A DNA stretch of 38,876 nucleotides from Clostridia bacterium (GCA_017547805.1 JAFYOR010000086.1:1-38876); one strand, 5' to 3'. Shown: positions 8,329 through 16,152, counted from the stretch's first letter. The notes: generated from the sequence alone by a model not told the origin. Translations and numbers: made by a program.

Positions 8329-9357
8329 ATGAGCAAGGTGTTTTTTCAGAATGATTACGGCGAGGGCGCGCATCCGCTGGTGATGCAGCGCCTGCTTGAA
8401 ACGAATATGGAGCATACCTGCGGCTACGGACTGGATGAATACAGCCTGAAGGCCGCGCAGCTGATCCTTGATAAGGTTGGCAATCCGAATGCGCAGGTGC
8501 ATATGATGGCCGGCGGCACCTCCGCCAACGCCATCGCGCTTTCCGCGTTCATGCGCCCGTTTGAAGCGGTCGTCTGCGCGCCGACCGGACACATCAACGT
8601 CCACGAAACGGGCGCGGTGGAGGCGACGGGCCACAAGGTGCTCGCCTGCGACAGCGAAAACGGCAAGGCGCTGCCCGAAGGCGTGCGCAGGGTTTGCCTG
8701 CTGCACGGCGATGAGCACATGGTGCATCCGCGCGTGCTCTACATCTCTCAGTCGACGGAGATCGGCACGGCGTATACGCTTGCTGAGCTCAAAGCGCTGC
8801 GAGCGGTGTGCGATGAGTTCGGTCTGTATCTGTATATCGACGGCGCGCGTCTGGGCAGCGCGCTGGCGGCGAAGGACTGCGACGTGACGCTCAGGGATCT
8901 TGGCGAACTCGCCGATGCATTCTACATCGGCGGCACCAAGAACGGCCTGCTCTTCGGCGAGGCGATGGTCGTGTGCAATCCTGCGCTGCAGCCGCATTTC
9001 CGCTATATGATCAAGAACCGCGGCGGCATGATGGCCAAGGGCCGCCTTTGCGGCGTGATGTTCCTGACCGCGTTTGAAAACGACGATTATTTTGCGTGGG
9101 CGGCGCATGCCAATGCCATGGCGGATATCATCCGCGAGGCGATGGCGGCGGCGGGGATCGCGCAGTTTGTCAGGACCACGGGCAATCAGGTGTTCCCCGT
9201 CCTCACCAAGGCGCAGCGCGATCGTCTGGCGGAGGAATTCGCCTTTGAGCGCTGGGAGGATCTGGACGAAGAGATGTGCGTGATTCGTTTTGTGACGAGC
9301 TGGGCGACGGCGGTTGAGGATGTGCGCAGGCTCGCCGGTGCGCTGGAGGCGCTGTAA
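8329..9357 (+). CDS. ltaE: Low-specificity L-threonine aldolase
   Basis: 342 residues, normal for the PLP-dependent beta-eliminating lyase family that splits L-threonine or allo-threonine into glycine and acetaldehyde. Visible motifs: NDYGEGAHP near the N-terminus, AGGTSANAIALS (61-72), YIDGARLGSA with D171 facing the PLP pyridine, and the PLP lysine K204 in YIGGTKNGLLFGE. The ribosome binding site is AAAGGAG. It is the middle gene of rlmA-ltaE-(ComEC-like). Close relatives may act on other beta-hydroxy amino acids. Confidence 0.9.
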   Translation: MSKVFFQNDYGEGAHPLVMQRLLETNMEHTCGYGLDEYSLKAAQLILDKVGNPNAQVHMMAGGTSANAIALSAFMRPFEAVVCAPTGHINVHETGAVEATGHKVLACDSENGKALPEGVRRVCLLHGDEHMVHPRVLYISQSTEIGTAYTLAELKALRAVCDEFGLYLYIDGARLGSALAAKDCDVTLRDLGELADAFYIGGTKNGLLFGEAMVVCNPALQPHFRYMIKNRGGMMAKGRLCGVMFLTAFENDDYFAWAAHANAMADIIREAMAAAGIAQFVRTTGNQVFPVLTKAQRDRLAEEFAFERWEDLDEEMCVIRFVTSWATAVEDVRRLAGALEAL

Positions 9358-9360
9358 GCG

Positions 9361-10362
9361 ATGGCAAAAAAGGCGCATTCTCGCGTCAAAAAACACAGAC
9401 GCGGATGCTTGAGCGGGTGTCTGGTCAATATCCTGCTGATTCTCGGCGTGGCGGCGCTGCTGCTGGTTGGCGCGTGCGTGCTGGGCTTTGTCGAGATTGA
9501 CGAGGCAACCGGTGCGCCGCAGCTGAATATCGATCCGGGGAAGATCGACCTGAGCGCCCTGCCTCAGGTGAGCCTGCCGGAGCTGTCCGGGATTGATGCG
9601 GGCAGCCTGATCAAGTGGGCGTACGGCGTGTCCAGGGAGGGCATGACGGTCAAGGTGCTCAAGGCAGGGGCGGGCGAGGCGATTCTCGTGTGCTGCGATG
9701 GATATACGCTGCTGCTTGGCGGCGGAGAAAACGGACTGATGACGGCGGGGCAGCTGCTGCTGTGCGGAGCGAAGAACCTGAGCGCGGCGGCGGTGATGGG
9801 CCTTGAAGACGGGCAGATGGGCGGCATGAAGACCGTTTTGTCCCTGACAAAGCCGGACTATCTGCTCTTCCCGGATTCCCAGACGAAGAGCGTCGACTAT
9901 AACATCATGCTGGATAAGGCGCAGGACGTTGGCACCCAAATGATCGCGGCCAATCAGGGACTGACGTTTTCCCTTGGCCGTGCGACGGTGCGCGTCGTCG
10001 GCCCGAAGTATAAAAACCATACCGATGAGCGCGATGACGGGCTCTCCATCCGCATCGATTACGGTCAGACCAGCATGCTGGTGATGGGCACGATTACGCA
10101 GGCGGCGGAGCGCGAGCTGGTTTCCTCCGGCGCGCCGATGGACGCAGACGTGCTCATCTGCGCCATGGGCGGCGACGAGGCGGCGACCGGCAGCGTACTG
10201 GTCGGCGCGGTGACGCCCGATATCGCCGTCATGACCGGAGAAAGCCCTGCCAATTCGGTGAAGGTTCGATTGCAGCGGGCGGGCTGCGAGGTGTACACCG
10301 TGAAGGAGCATGGCGTGATGACGCTGCTTTCCGACGGAAAGACGTTCACCGTGCAGCCGTGA
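9361..10362 (+). CDS. Membrane-anchored ComEC-like metallo-beta-lactamase fold lacking metal ligands
   Basis: 333 residues. A basic N-terminus and one transmembrane helix (about 20-44) put the rest outside the cell. From about residue 97 the sequence follows the ComEC/Rec2 C-terminal MBL domain: VLKAGAGEAILV for the usual VGQGDAxLI, then LLLGGG for LIDGG. The THxDxDHxGG metal motif is replaced by VMGLEDGQMGGM (145-156), the later PHHGS by CAMGGDEA, and the end matches the usual VxxRLxxAGxxVYxTxxxGxxxL pattern. The fold seems kept while every histidine ligand is lost, so a binding rather than hydrolytic role is inferred. The start lies 3 bp after the ltaE stop, suggesting coupled translation. 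Confidence 0.75.
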   Translation: MAKKAHSRVKKHRRGCLSGCLVNILLILGVAALLLVGACVLGFVEIDEATGAPQLNIDPGKIDLSALPQVSLPELSGIDAGSLIKWAYGVSREGMTVKVLKAGAGEAILVCCDGYTLLLGGGENGLMTAGQLLLCGAKNLSAAAVMGLEDGQMGGMKTVLSLTKPDYLLFPDSQTKSVDYNIMLDKAQDVGTQMIAANQGLTFSLGRATVRVVGPKYKNHTDERDDGLSIRIDYGQTSMLVMGTITQAAERELVSSGAPMDADVLICAMGGDEAATGSVLVGAVTPDIAVMTGESPANSVKVRLQRAGCEVYTVKEHGVMTLLSDGKTFTVQP

Positions 10363-10445
10363 GGGAACGGTGGAGGGTCTGCGGGCGCATAAGCGACATG
10401 ATTTCTCAAAACACCGTTCTTTATATGATGGACGCATGAATCAAG

Positions 10446-10493
10446 AAAACTCCCTCCTGTATTGTCATAAGACAAGACAGGAGGGAGTTTTAT
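10446..10493. terminator. Bidirectional terminator between the ComEC-like gene and rnz
   Basis: A perfect 15-bp arm pair (10446-10460 with 10477-10491) with A-tract on the left and T-tract on the right, so it works for both convergent transcripts. A small TTGTC/GACAA inner stem adds to it. Confidence 0.92.
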
Positions 10494-10501
10494 GTCGGGC
10501 A

Positions 10502-11401
10502 TTAATCCTTCATGAACTGCAGCGTGACGGACTGACCGTCCGCCGCGACGACGGTTTCAGGGAAAATCTCCTTGAGCATCGCCTCGTATTCCGTGGGGTC
10601 GGGCGTGGCGGGGCTGTAATGGGTGAGCCAGAGCTGCGCGGCGTTCACGTCGCGGGCGATCTGCGCGGCTTCGTGCATCATCATGTGGTGCGTGAATTCC
10701 GCACGCTCCTGCTTTTCCGCGTCGCCGTACATGCCTTCAAGGATAATCAGATCCGCGTCCTTGCCGTATTCGTAAATAGCCGGAACAGGACGAGTGTCGG
10801 TCGCGTAGAGCAGGGAGATGCCGCGGCGCGGCTCGCCCAGCACATCGGCAGGCGTGAAGCCGTCCACGGTTTCGCCCTTCTGCAGGCGTCCCCACAGCGG
10901 CATCGGCACGCCGAGCGCCTTCGCCTTGCGCGCATCGAACTTGCCCGGACGCGGGAGCGCCATGCGGTAGCCAAGGCACGGGATGCCGTGGTCGACGGGG
11001 AAGAGCGTGACGGTCAGGCCGGCAAGCGTGATTTCCGCGGTTTCTTCGCCGTATTCGTGGAAGATGATCTCGTAGGGCAGTTCCGGCGCGATCACGCGCA
11101 GACCGGCAACAACCTGCTCAAGGCCGACCGGACCGTACATGTGCAGCGGTTCGGTGCGGGCTTCGTTGCCCAGCGTCAGGAGCAGGCCGGGGAGGCCGCT
11201 CATGTGATCGGCATGGAAGTGCGTGATGAGAATGCCTTCGATGTTCTTAAAGCGAAGGGAATTCTGACGGATCGCGGTCTGCGTCCCCTCGCCGCAGTCG
11301 ATGAGGATGGCGCGTCCGTCGTGGCGGACATACAGGGAAGTGAGGGATCGGCCGGGAAGCGGCAGCATGCCGCCCGTACCAAGAAGCGTGACATCAATCA
11401 T
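10502..11401 (-). CDS. rnz: Ribonuclease Z
   Basis: 299 residues, close to the usual length of about 305. RNase Z removes the 3' trailer from tRNA precursors without encoded CCA and can trim some that have it. The start at 11401 (MIDVTLLGTGG) fits the family N-terminus and has AGGAGG nine bases upstream; the frame runs further up without support. The MBL metal motif is H61-F-H63-A-D65-H66, followed by LYATDTRP and the EFTHHMMMHEAAQIA region carrying later ligands. Both tRNA-Ala genes in the window encode CCA. Confidence 0.93.
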   Translation of the reverse strand: MIDVTLLGTGGMLPLPGRSLTSLYVRHDGRAILIDCGEGTQTAIRQNSLRFKNIEGILITHFHADHMSGLPGLLLTLGNEARTEPLHMYGPVGLEQVVAGLRVIAPELPYEIIFHEYGEETAEITLAGLTVTLFPVDHGIPCLGYRMALPRPGKFDARKAKALGVPMPLWGRLQKGETVDGFTPADVLGEPRRGISLLYATDTRPVPAIYEYGKDADLIILEGMYGDAEKQERAEFTHHMMMHEAAQIARDVNAAQLWLTHYSPATPDPTEYEAMLKEIFPETVVAADGQSVTLQFMKD

Positions 11402-11605
11402 GGACGGATGCCTCCTTTTCTGTGTCGGTTTGTAAATGGGCGCTGCATCGGGCGCTTGCCCCATGCACCATGAGTATAACAGCCGGAGCGGCGGCGCACG
11501 TCGCATGCGGAGCGACAAAGCGCACGCTGTATCGTGTATTTCTGCATGTATTCTAACAGGAAATCCCGCGCTTTGCAACGGATGGCTTGTTCCACGCAGC
11601 GTAGG

Positions 11606-11634
11606 TTGCTGCGCGACGGAGGGCATGCTATACT
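11606..11634 (+). promoter_or_regulatory. Promoter of the XRE-desulfoferrodoxin gene
   Basis: TTGCTG (11606-11611), 17-bp spacer, TATACT (11629-11634), 25 bp upstream of the start codon. The -10 also has a TGC extension (TGCTATACT). A regulator of this type may bind here, but no clear operator repeat is seen. Confidence 0.65.
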
Positions 11635-11658
11635 GTGGGGCATCAAGGAGGGATTGCC

Positions 11659-12267
11659 ATGAACCGATATGTGACCGGCGCCATGATCCGCCAGATGCGC
11701 GAAAAGAAGAACATGACGCAGGAGGACCTGGCAGCGCGGCTGTTTGTCAGCGGCAAGGCCATCAGCAAATGGGAAACCGGACAGGGGCTGCCCGATATTT
11801 CGCTGCTGGAGCCGCTGGCGCAGGCGCTGGAGATCTCCATCATTGAGCTGTTTTCCGGGCAGAGTGTCGTCAACCACAACCGCGCATCCAACATGCTGCG
11901 CTCGGTTTTATACGTCTGTCCCGTCTGCGGCAACAGCGTCTTTTCGCTGGGGCAGGCGGTGGTCAGCTGCTGCGGCATCACGCTGCCGCCGCTTGAAGCC
12001 GAGGAGCCCGACGAGGCGCATGAAATCCGCGTGGAGATCAGCGACGGGGATTATTATGTGACGATTGACCATCCGATGGAAAAGACGCATTCCATCACCA
12101 GCATTATCGCTGTCTCGGATAGCGGCTGCCAGATCGCAAAGCAGTATCCGGAAGGCAACGCACAGGCGCGCCTGCGCATGGACCGCGTGCGCTGGATCTA
12201 TGCGTACTGCAACCGGCACGGGCTGTTCCGCGTGAATCCGCGAGCGCTTGGGCGCAAGAAACCGTGA
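11659..12267 (+). CDS. XRE-type HTH regulator fused to a complete desulfoferrodoxin domain
   Basis: 202 residues, start at the ATG with AAGGAGG six bases upstream. Residues 1-65 are an HTH_3 domain (MTQEDLAARLFVSGKAISKWETG). The rest follows desulfoferrodoxin (class I superoxide reductase). A desulforedoxin centre is formed by C87-x2-C90 and C104-C105. The superoxide-reductase site has H121 (EAHEI for EKHVP), H138 (HPM), H144 (KTH), C184 and H187 (YCNRHGLF), that is all four histidines and the cysteine ligand. Superoxide reductase reduces superoxide to peroxide at an Fe(His)4Cys site. Joined to a DNA-binding domain, it could be an iron- or superoxide-sensing regulator, or a self-regulated enzyme; both are inference. 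Confidence 0.85.
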   Translation: MNRYVTGAMIRQMREKKNMTQEDLAARLFVSGKAISKWETGQGLPDISLLEPLAQALEISIIELFSGQSVVNHNRASNMLRSVLYVCPVCGNSVFSLGQAVVSCCGITLPPLEAEEPDEAHEIRVEISDGDYYVTIDHPMEKTHSITSIIAVSDSGCQIAKQYPEGNAQARLRMDRVRWIYAYCNRHGLFRVNPRALGRKKP

Positions 12268-12304
12268 CGAAGCGGCGCAGCATGGCAGGCGGATTTCTGC
12301 CGGG

Positions 12305-12847
12305 TTATTCGCGGTCGCTGCGCTGAAGATAGCGCGCAGGCACTTCCTTTGTCAGCCAGACGCCGTTTGCAGACCGATAGAATACATATCCGTCCTGCGC
12401 CATCTGCTGTGCGGAGATGCGGTAAATGACGGGCTTTCCGTGACGCGATCCGACGTTCAGCGCGGTGGCGGTGTCGGCGGAAAGATGAACGTACAGCCGC
12501 GCCTTGGGAATGAGTCCCTGCGCGTTAATCGAAGCAACATACTTTTCGCCTGTGCCATGGTACAGGTACTGGGGAGGCTGGCGCTGTTCCAGCTCAACGT
12601 CCACCGGTACCGAGTGTCCCTGGTTGGCGCGGATCAGCGTTTTTTCTTCATTGAAGGAATAACGCTGTTTTTCGTCTGTGGCGACGATTTCTTCAAGCAT
12701 CGCCATATCAAGGGGATGGGTTCTGGCGACGCCTTCAATGAGTTCGTCCACATTGGCCCAGCCGTGTTCATCAAGGGCAATCCCGATGACGTCGGGCTTG
12801 TGGCGAAGGATCAGGCTGATGAATCTGCTGGTATCGATCATTGACAT
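12305..12847 (-). CDS. kptA: RNA 2'-phosphotransferase KptA/Tpt1
   Basis: 180 residues, matching E. coli KptA in length and motifs. The enzyme moves an internal RNA 2'-phosphate to NAD+, giving ADP-ribose 1'',2''-cyclic phosphate and nicotinamide. In fungi it finishes tRNA splicing; bacterial substrates are uncertain. Seen: R15-H16-K-P, R73-A-N-Q-G-H78-S, YHGT (H97), R117 and YVHLS (120-123), then VGSRHGKPV. Start at 12847 has AAAGGAG. It follows the NYN nuclease gene by 70 bp on the same strand with no clear terminator between, so both are probably cotranscribed. Confidence 0.94.
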   Translation of the reverse strand: MSMIDTSRFISLILRHKPDVIGIALDEHGWANVDELIEGVARTHPLDMAMLEEIVATDEKQRYSFNEEKTLIRANQGHSVPVDVELEQRQPPQYLYHGTGEKYVASINAQGLIPKARLYVHLSADTATALNVGSRHGKPVIYRISAQQMAQDGYVFYRSANGVWLTKEVPARYLQRSDRE

Positions 12848-12901
12848 GTGTTTTCTCCTTTATTTCCACACTTGGAAATGATCAGATGCTCTTTTCTGCT
12901 C

Positions 12902-12913
12902 TTGTCCGGACAA
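12902..12913. repeat. Perfect 12-bp palindrome between the NYN gene and kptA
   Basis: TTGTCCGGACAA, just after the NYN stop codon. Too short and without a T-tract to be a terminator; it could be a protein-binding or RNA-processing site, or chance. Confidence 0.35.
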
Positions 12914-12917
12914 AGGC

Positions 12918-14477
12918 TCACGCCGTGGGAATCTGGATATTGACGCTGCCGTCGGCGTCGATGACCAGCTTCATCTGCCGCAGATACCGCTCGTAGAAGG
13001 CGTCCTTTTCGCGGGGCGTCATCACGATCCACGATTCCTTAAGGAACGCGTTCATGATCTCCGTGACGTTGAGAACGCCCTGCGCCTCGCCGTGGAGGAC
13101 GGCGTCAATCCGGCTCTGGATGGCGTCGATGAGCGTCTCGGTCTTGATCTTGTAGGACGCGCTGGTGCAGAAATCGTCCAGGAAGCAGTAGCGGATGTTG
13201 TGGATGGTGAGCGTGTCCATGATTGCCAGACCGCTCTTTTCCTTTTCCAGCATGACGAGGAAGCGAACGCCTTCCAGCTGCCGGATCATCGCCCAGTAAT
13301 CGCTGTCGGAGGAGACGAGGATCACGGCGTCCACGTTGTTTGAAAATACCTCGCGGCTTGTGCGTACGGCCAGCGTCATGTCCACCTGCGATTTGCTCTG
13401 GTTCAGGCGGGGCACCATGATGTGTTCCAGACGCATCCATTCTTCGCTGCCGGAATAGCTGACCGAATCGCGGACGAGCTTGAGGAACTTGTCGACCAGC
13501 TTTGTCCATTCCGGGGTGGTGTATTCGCTGTCAAAAAGGAGGATCTTGCTGATTTTGCGGATATCCGACTTGGGCAGGCTGCTGAGCGCTGCGGCGAGCT
13601 TGACGGCGTTGGAGTTTTCGCAGTCGACCACGATCACGCAGTTTTTGCATTTTTCAAGATGATCGCTGAGATTGCGCATGGTCTGATTGCCTGCATCGCG
13701 CACAAGAGAGAGGTTCACGAAGCGGTCTTCATGGCGCTCATAAAGAAGCGTCAGGAATTTCTCGTCTGTGAAGAGGATGTTGCCCTGATTGCTGGTGCCC
13801 ACGGAAATGGCGTCCCAGTTCAGATAGCATTGATAGGGATAGCGCTTGCGGTCTGCATTGTAAAGGATGCCGGCGTCCCTGATGCCGGATGCCTTTGTTC
13901 CGTTGGGCATCAGGAAAATGGGCTTGACGTATTCCCACTTGACCCATTCAGGAAAGAGATAGGCAATGGTATTGATGCGATTGCTGAGCTCCTGATTGAT
14001 CCGGATCAGATAGTCGTCGATCTGAGGCTTGCCCATGTACAGGGAAACGCCGTCTGCGTGCAGATCCATGACGGCGCTGGTAGGAATCAGATCGGGCATG
14101 GAGCCGATATTCTTGCCTTCCATCCTGAATGCATTGGCGATGGACATGTATTTCTGTTCCATTGCTGTTCGGATCATGCATAGATTCCGGATGATTCTTG
14201 CGGCTTTGTCATCATGCAGCTGTTCATAAATATCCAGCTGAGGCGGTTCGTGTTCGTTTTCGAAAATTCTTTTATCGATACCGAGCAGATACGCGACGAT
14301 GGACACGATGTTATGTGTGGGATTGCGCATTTCCTGATGGGCGGCGCGCTGTGCAAATATGTCCGGCTGCCGGCTGGGTTCGTTTTCCGTTTCCTCTTCA
14401 AACATGTGCCTGAGCTCTGACAGCCCCGACATGCCGTGCAGTTTGACTGATTTCTTTGAATTATCCTGCTTTGCCAT
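12918..14477 (-). CDS. NYN-domain (PIN-like) nuclease with N-terminal extension
   Basis: 519 residues from ATG 14477, which has GGAGG eight bases upstream; the frame extends further without a better site. The C-terminal half is an NYN domain, the PIN-like RNase fold: VVDCEN (D285), KSQVDMTLAV (D366) and SSDSDYW (D391, D393) supply the acidic metal site. The first 270 residues match no family I recognise; they contain a charged start and VKWEYVKPIFLMPNGTK-type beta-rich segments. A tail of about 80 residues follows the NYN fold. It stands directly upstream of kptA, suggesting a joint role in RNA cleavage and 2'-phosphate removal, which is inference. Confidence 0.85.
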   Translation of the reverse strand: MAKQDNSKKSVKLHGMSGLSELRHMFEEETENEPSRQPDIFAQRAAHQEMRNPTHNIVSIVAYLLGIDKRIFENEHEPPQLDIYEQLHDDKAARIIRNLCMIRTAMEQKYMSIANAFRMEGKNIGSMPDLIPTSAVMDLHADGVSLYMGKPQIDDYLIRINQELSNRINTIAYLFPEWVKWEYVKPIFLMPNGTKASGIRDAGILYNADRKRYPYQCYLNWDAISVGTSNQGNILFTDEKFLTLLYERHEDRFVNLSLVRDAGNQTMRNLSDHLEKCKNCVIVVDCENSNAVKLAAALSSLPKSDIRKISKILLFDSEYTTPEWTKLVDKFLKLVRDSVSYSGSEEWMRLEHIMVPRLNQSKSQVDMTLAVRTSREVFSNNVDAVILVSSDSDYWAMIRQLEGVRFLVMLEKEKSGLAIMDTLTIHNIRYCFLDDFCTSASYKIKTETLIDAIQSRIDAVLHGEAQGVLNVTEIMNAFLKESWIVMTPREKDAFYERYLRQMKLVIDADGSVNIQIPTA

Positions 14478-14573
14478 GGGTGTATCCTCCTTTTTTCGGT
14501 TGCATATGCCGGCATGGGAGGGGATATGGCGATGGTTTTCTGCAGACCTCCCGCTCCCTTGCGCGTTATTCTC

Positions 14574-14602
14574 ATTGTACGCTATTTTTATCGAAATGGC
14601 AA
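14574..14602 (-). promoter_or_regulatory. Promoter of the NYN-kptA operon
   Basis: Minus strand TTGCCA (14602-14597), 17-bp spacer, TACAAT (14579-14574); the leader to the start codon at 14477 is about 90 bases. Confidence 0.65.
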
Positions 14603-14644
14603 TGAAGATGGCGAGAGAATTTATGCTTTTTGCTGCAGAAATGG

Positions 14645-14730
14645 AGGGCGAAGCGATGGGCTGCATAAGGGAGTCTCATCTCGCGCCTTCGACGGGGCGA
14701 GGGTTGCCAGGTTCGACTTCCTATACTTTA
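14645..14730. repeat. Possible interspersed intergenic repeat unit
   Basis: Stretch with a CTCGCGCC/GGGGCGAG hairpin and, read on the minus strand, a GTATAGGAAGTCGAACC segment resembling both the T-arm side of the tRNA remnants (CATAGGAATCGAATCC) and the AGTATAGGAA near 29933. No gene seen. It may be a remnant of a dispersed element; evidence is weak. Confidence 0.3.
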
Positions 14731-14732
14731 TA

Positions 14733-14773
14733 CCATAACAAAAAACCACCCGTTTGGGTGGTTCTTTGTTATG
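14733..14773 (-). terminator. Terminator of tRNA-Ala(GGC)
   Basis: Core stem 14744-14751 with 14756-14763, extended outwards to pair CCATAACAAA with TTTGTTATGG. On the minus strand the core is followed by TTTTTTGTT. Confidence 0.88.
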
Positions 14774-14847
14774 GTGGAGCATAGGGGAGTCGAACCCCTG
14801 ACCTTTTGAATGCCATTCAAACGCGCTACCAACTGCGCTAATGCCCC
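14772..14847 (-). tRNA. tRNA-Ala (anticodon GGC), CCA encoded
   Basis: 76 bases with a complete cloverleaf: acceptor GGGGCAT/ATGCTCC with the G3-U70 pair that marks tRNA-Ala, D stem GCGC/GCGC, anticodon stem TTTGA/TCAAA around loop ATGGCAT (GGC), T arm AGGGG-TTCGACT-CCCCT, discriminator A and encoded CCA. It has a consensus promoter and its own terminator. Confidence 0.97.
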
Positions 14848-14860
14848 GTCAACAGAAAAG

Positions 14861-14889
14861 ATTATACTGCTTTTTGCAGCGGTTGTCAA
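14861..14889 (-). promoter_or_regulatory. Consensus promoter of tRNA-Ala(GGC)
   Basis: Perfect TTGACA (14889-14884), 17-bp spacer and perfect TATAAT (14866-14861), with the first tRNA base 14 bp downstream of the -10, so the 5' leader is only about 7 bases. Confidence 0.93.
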
Positions 14890-14987
14890 CATAAAGTTTT
14901 CTGTTTTTTCGTTTTTCTTCGCGCGGCGGGATGATAGCATCCGGCAGATACGTTATATTATCAGCAAAACAGAGAGGAAGTGTTTAT

Positions 14988-15170
14988 ATGAAGCCGTTTG
15001 TTCCTGTGGAAAAGATGAGCAAGAAGGCCAGAAAGGAACTGGCAAGCGCACGCAGAAAGACTTGGGCGGTTTCGCCTGTATCCAGACGGATTGAAAACAA
15101 GAAGCACGACAACAGAAAAAGAAAGTCCCATGACCGTTACGATGACGGATTCATGGGACTTGTTTGTTAA
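14988..15170 (+). CDS. Small basic protein, unknown function
   Basis: 60 residues starting MKPFVPVEKMSKKARKEL, rich in Lys and Arg. GAGAGGAAG lies seven bases upstream of the ATG, and the frame upstream is not needed. I recall similar short MKPFVP-type proteins in Clostridia, with unknown function, so I rate the N-terminal part as probably real. The last third is encoded by a perfect terminator hairpin that serves the convergent degV gene, so the C-terminus (SHDRYDDGFMGLVC) may be atypical or the gene may be truncated. The basic character would suit RNA or ribosome binding; that is a guess. Confidence 0.6.
   Translation: MKPFVPVEKMSKKARKELASARRKTWAVSPVSRRIENKKHDNRKRKSHDRYDDGFMGLVC
15123..15167. 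terminator. Terminator of degV, overlapping the small protein gene
   Basis: Perfect 11-bp arms (15123-15133 with 15151-15161) plus an inner CCGT/ACGG stem. On the minus strand it is followed by TCTTTTTC. It lies inside the 3' end of the small plus-strand ORF. Confidence 0.85.
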
Positions 15171-15190
15171 GTGGGAACGCTTGCTGAAGA

Positions 15191-16048
15191 TTACTTGGCG
15201 CACGTGCCGACCATGCCCAGCGCACCCGGGCCGCCGTGGCAGGTGATCACGCAGCCGGTCTTCATCCACGTGATGGACTTGAAGCCCAACGCCTTCGCCG
15301 TTTCTTCCGCGAGGGCACGGATCTCCGCCTCAAGGTACGGCGTGTCAATCAGGTAAAGGTGCTCGCGGTCAAGGTTGTGCTTGGCGGCGAATTCCTCGAT
15401 CATCTTCGGCGCGACCTTCTTGAGCGTGCCGCGATATTTCTTCTGCGCCATCAGCTTGCCGTTGATGATCTCAATGCAGGGATGCAGACCAAGCAGATTG
15501 CCCACCATCGCAGCGGCGTTGCTCACGCGGCCGCCGGCGCGCAGATAATCCAGATTCTTGGGGATGAAGCACATCTGCGTCTGCTCGCGCAGGTTTTCAA
15601 CAAACGCGACGACGTCTTCCACCGTGCAGTCGGGATGGGCGGCGAGATAGTCCGCGGCGGCAAGCACCACGGCCGCCTGACCGACGGACACATGCTTCGT
15701 GTCAACGCTGGTGACATACGGACGGTCGTCGCAGACGAGGACGGCATTCTGGTAAGAACAGGTCGTCACCGCAGAATACGCCAGATGCACAAGCTGATGA
15801 TCGGGATACTGCGCATGCAGCTCGTCAAAGGTTTTTGTAAAATCGTACGGCGTGCTGGCGCTGGTGGTCGCGCACTTGCCCGTGCGATCGTAGTAGGCGC
15901 AGACGTCCTCGGGCGGGAAGGTGCCGTCGTCAAACGTGACGTCGCCCATCTGTACATGCATCGGTACGAGGTGGATGCCTTTTTCGGCGGCAAGCGAGGA
16001 CGGAATATCGGAACCCGTCTCTGCGACGAGAATGATGTGCTTATGCAT
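15191..16048 (-). CDS. DegV family fatty-acid-binding protein (FakB-like)
   Basis: 285 residues, the normal DegV length. DegV/FakB proteins hold a fatty acid so that the kinase FakA can phosphorylate it. Seen: VAETGSDIPSSLAAEKGIHLVPMHVQMGD near the start, the TTSASTPYDF stretch with the lipid-head-binding Ser/Thr, FIPKNLDYLRAGGRVSNAAAMVGNLLGLHPCIEI, and the C-terminal HGGPGALGM. The start at 16048 has AAGGAG. No fakA is visible nearby. Confidence 0.93.
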   Translation of the reverse strand: MHKHIILVAETGSDIPSSLAAEKGIHLVPMHVQMGDVTFDDGTFPPEDVCAYYDRTGKCATTSASTPYDFTKTFDELHAQYPDHQLVHLAYSAVTTCSYQNAVLVCDDRPYVTSVDTKHVSVGQAAVVLAAADYLAAHPDCTVEDVVAFVENLREQTQMCFIPKNLDYLRAGGRVSNAAAMVGNLLGLHPCIEIINGKLMAQKKYRGTLKKVAPKMIEEFAAKHNLDREHLYLIDTPYLEAEIRALAEETAKALGFKSITWMKTGCVITCHGGPGALGMVGTCAK

Positions 16049-16123
16049 GCGATCTCTCCTTATCTGGCGCTATGTGCAGGGGTGTTTCTCCCCGAAAACA
16101 CGGTTTTACACGAAATCACGTAT

Positions 16124-16152
16124 ATTATAGCACAGATCATGGAGAATGTCTC
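16124..16152 (-). promoter_or_regulatory. Promoter of degV
   Basis: Minus strand GAGACA (16152-16147), 17-bp spacer, TATAAT (16129-16124) with a TGC extension. Confidence 0.65.

Noticed and set aside
8263-10437. A 724-codon open frame on the minus strand opposite ltaE and the ComEC-like gene
   Set aside because: Antisense shadow frame with no motif; the plus-strand genes have good starts and family motifs.
12842-12880. A terminator between the NYN gene and kptA
   Set aside because: The TTTCCACACTTGGAAA hairpin is short and AT-rich and overlaps the kptA ribosome binding site region without a proper T-tract, so readthrough is more likely.
14596-14784. A short plus-strand ORF reading through the Ala-GGC terminator
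   Set aside because: It lies over the NYN promoter and a terminator hairpin and has no ribosome binding site.
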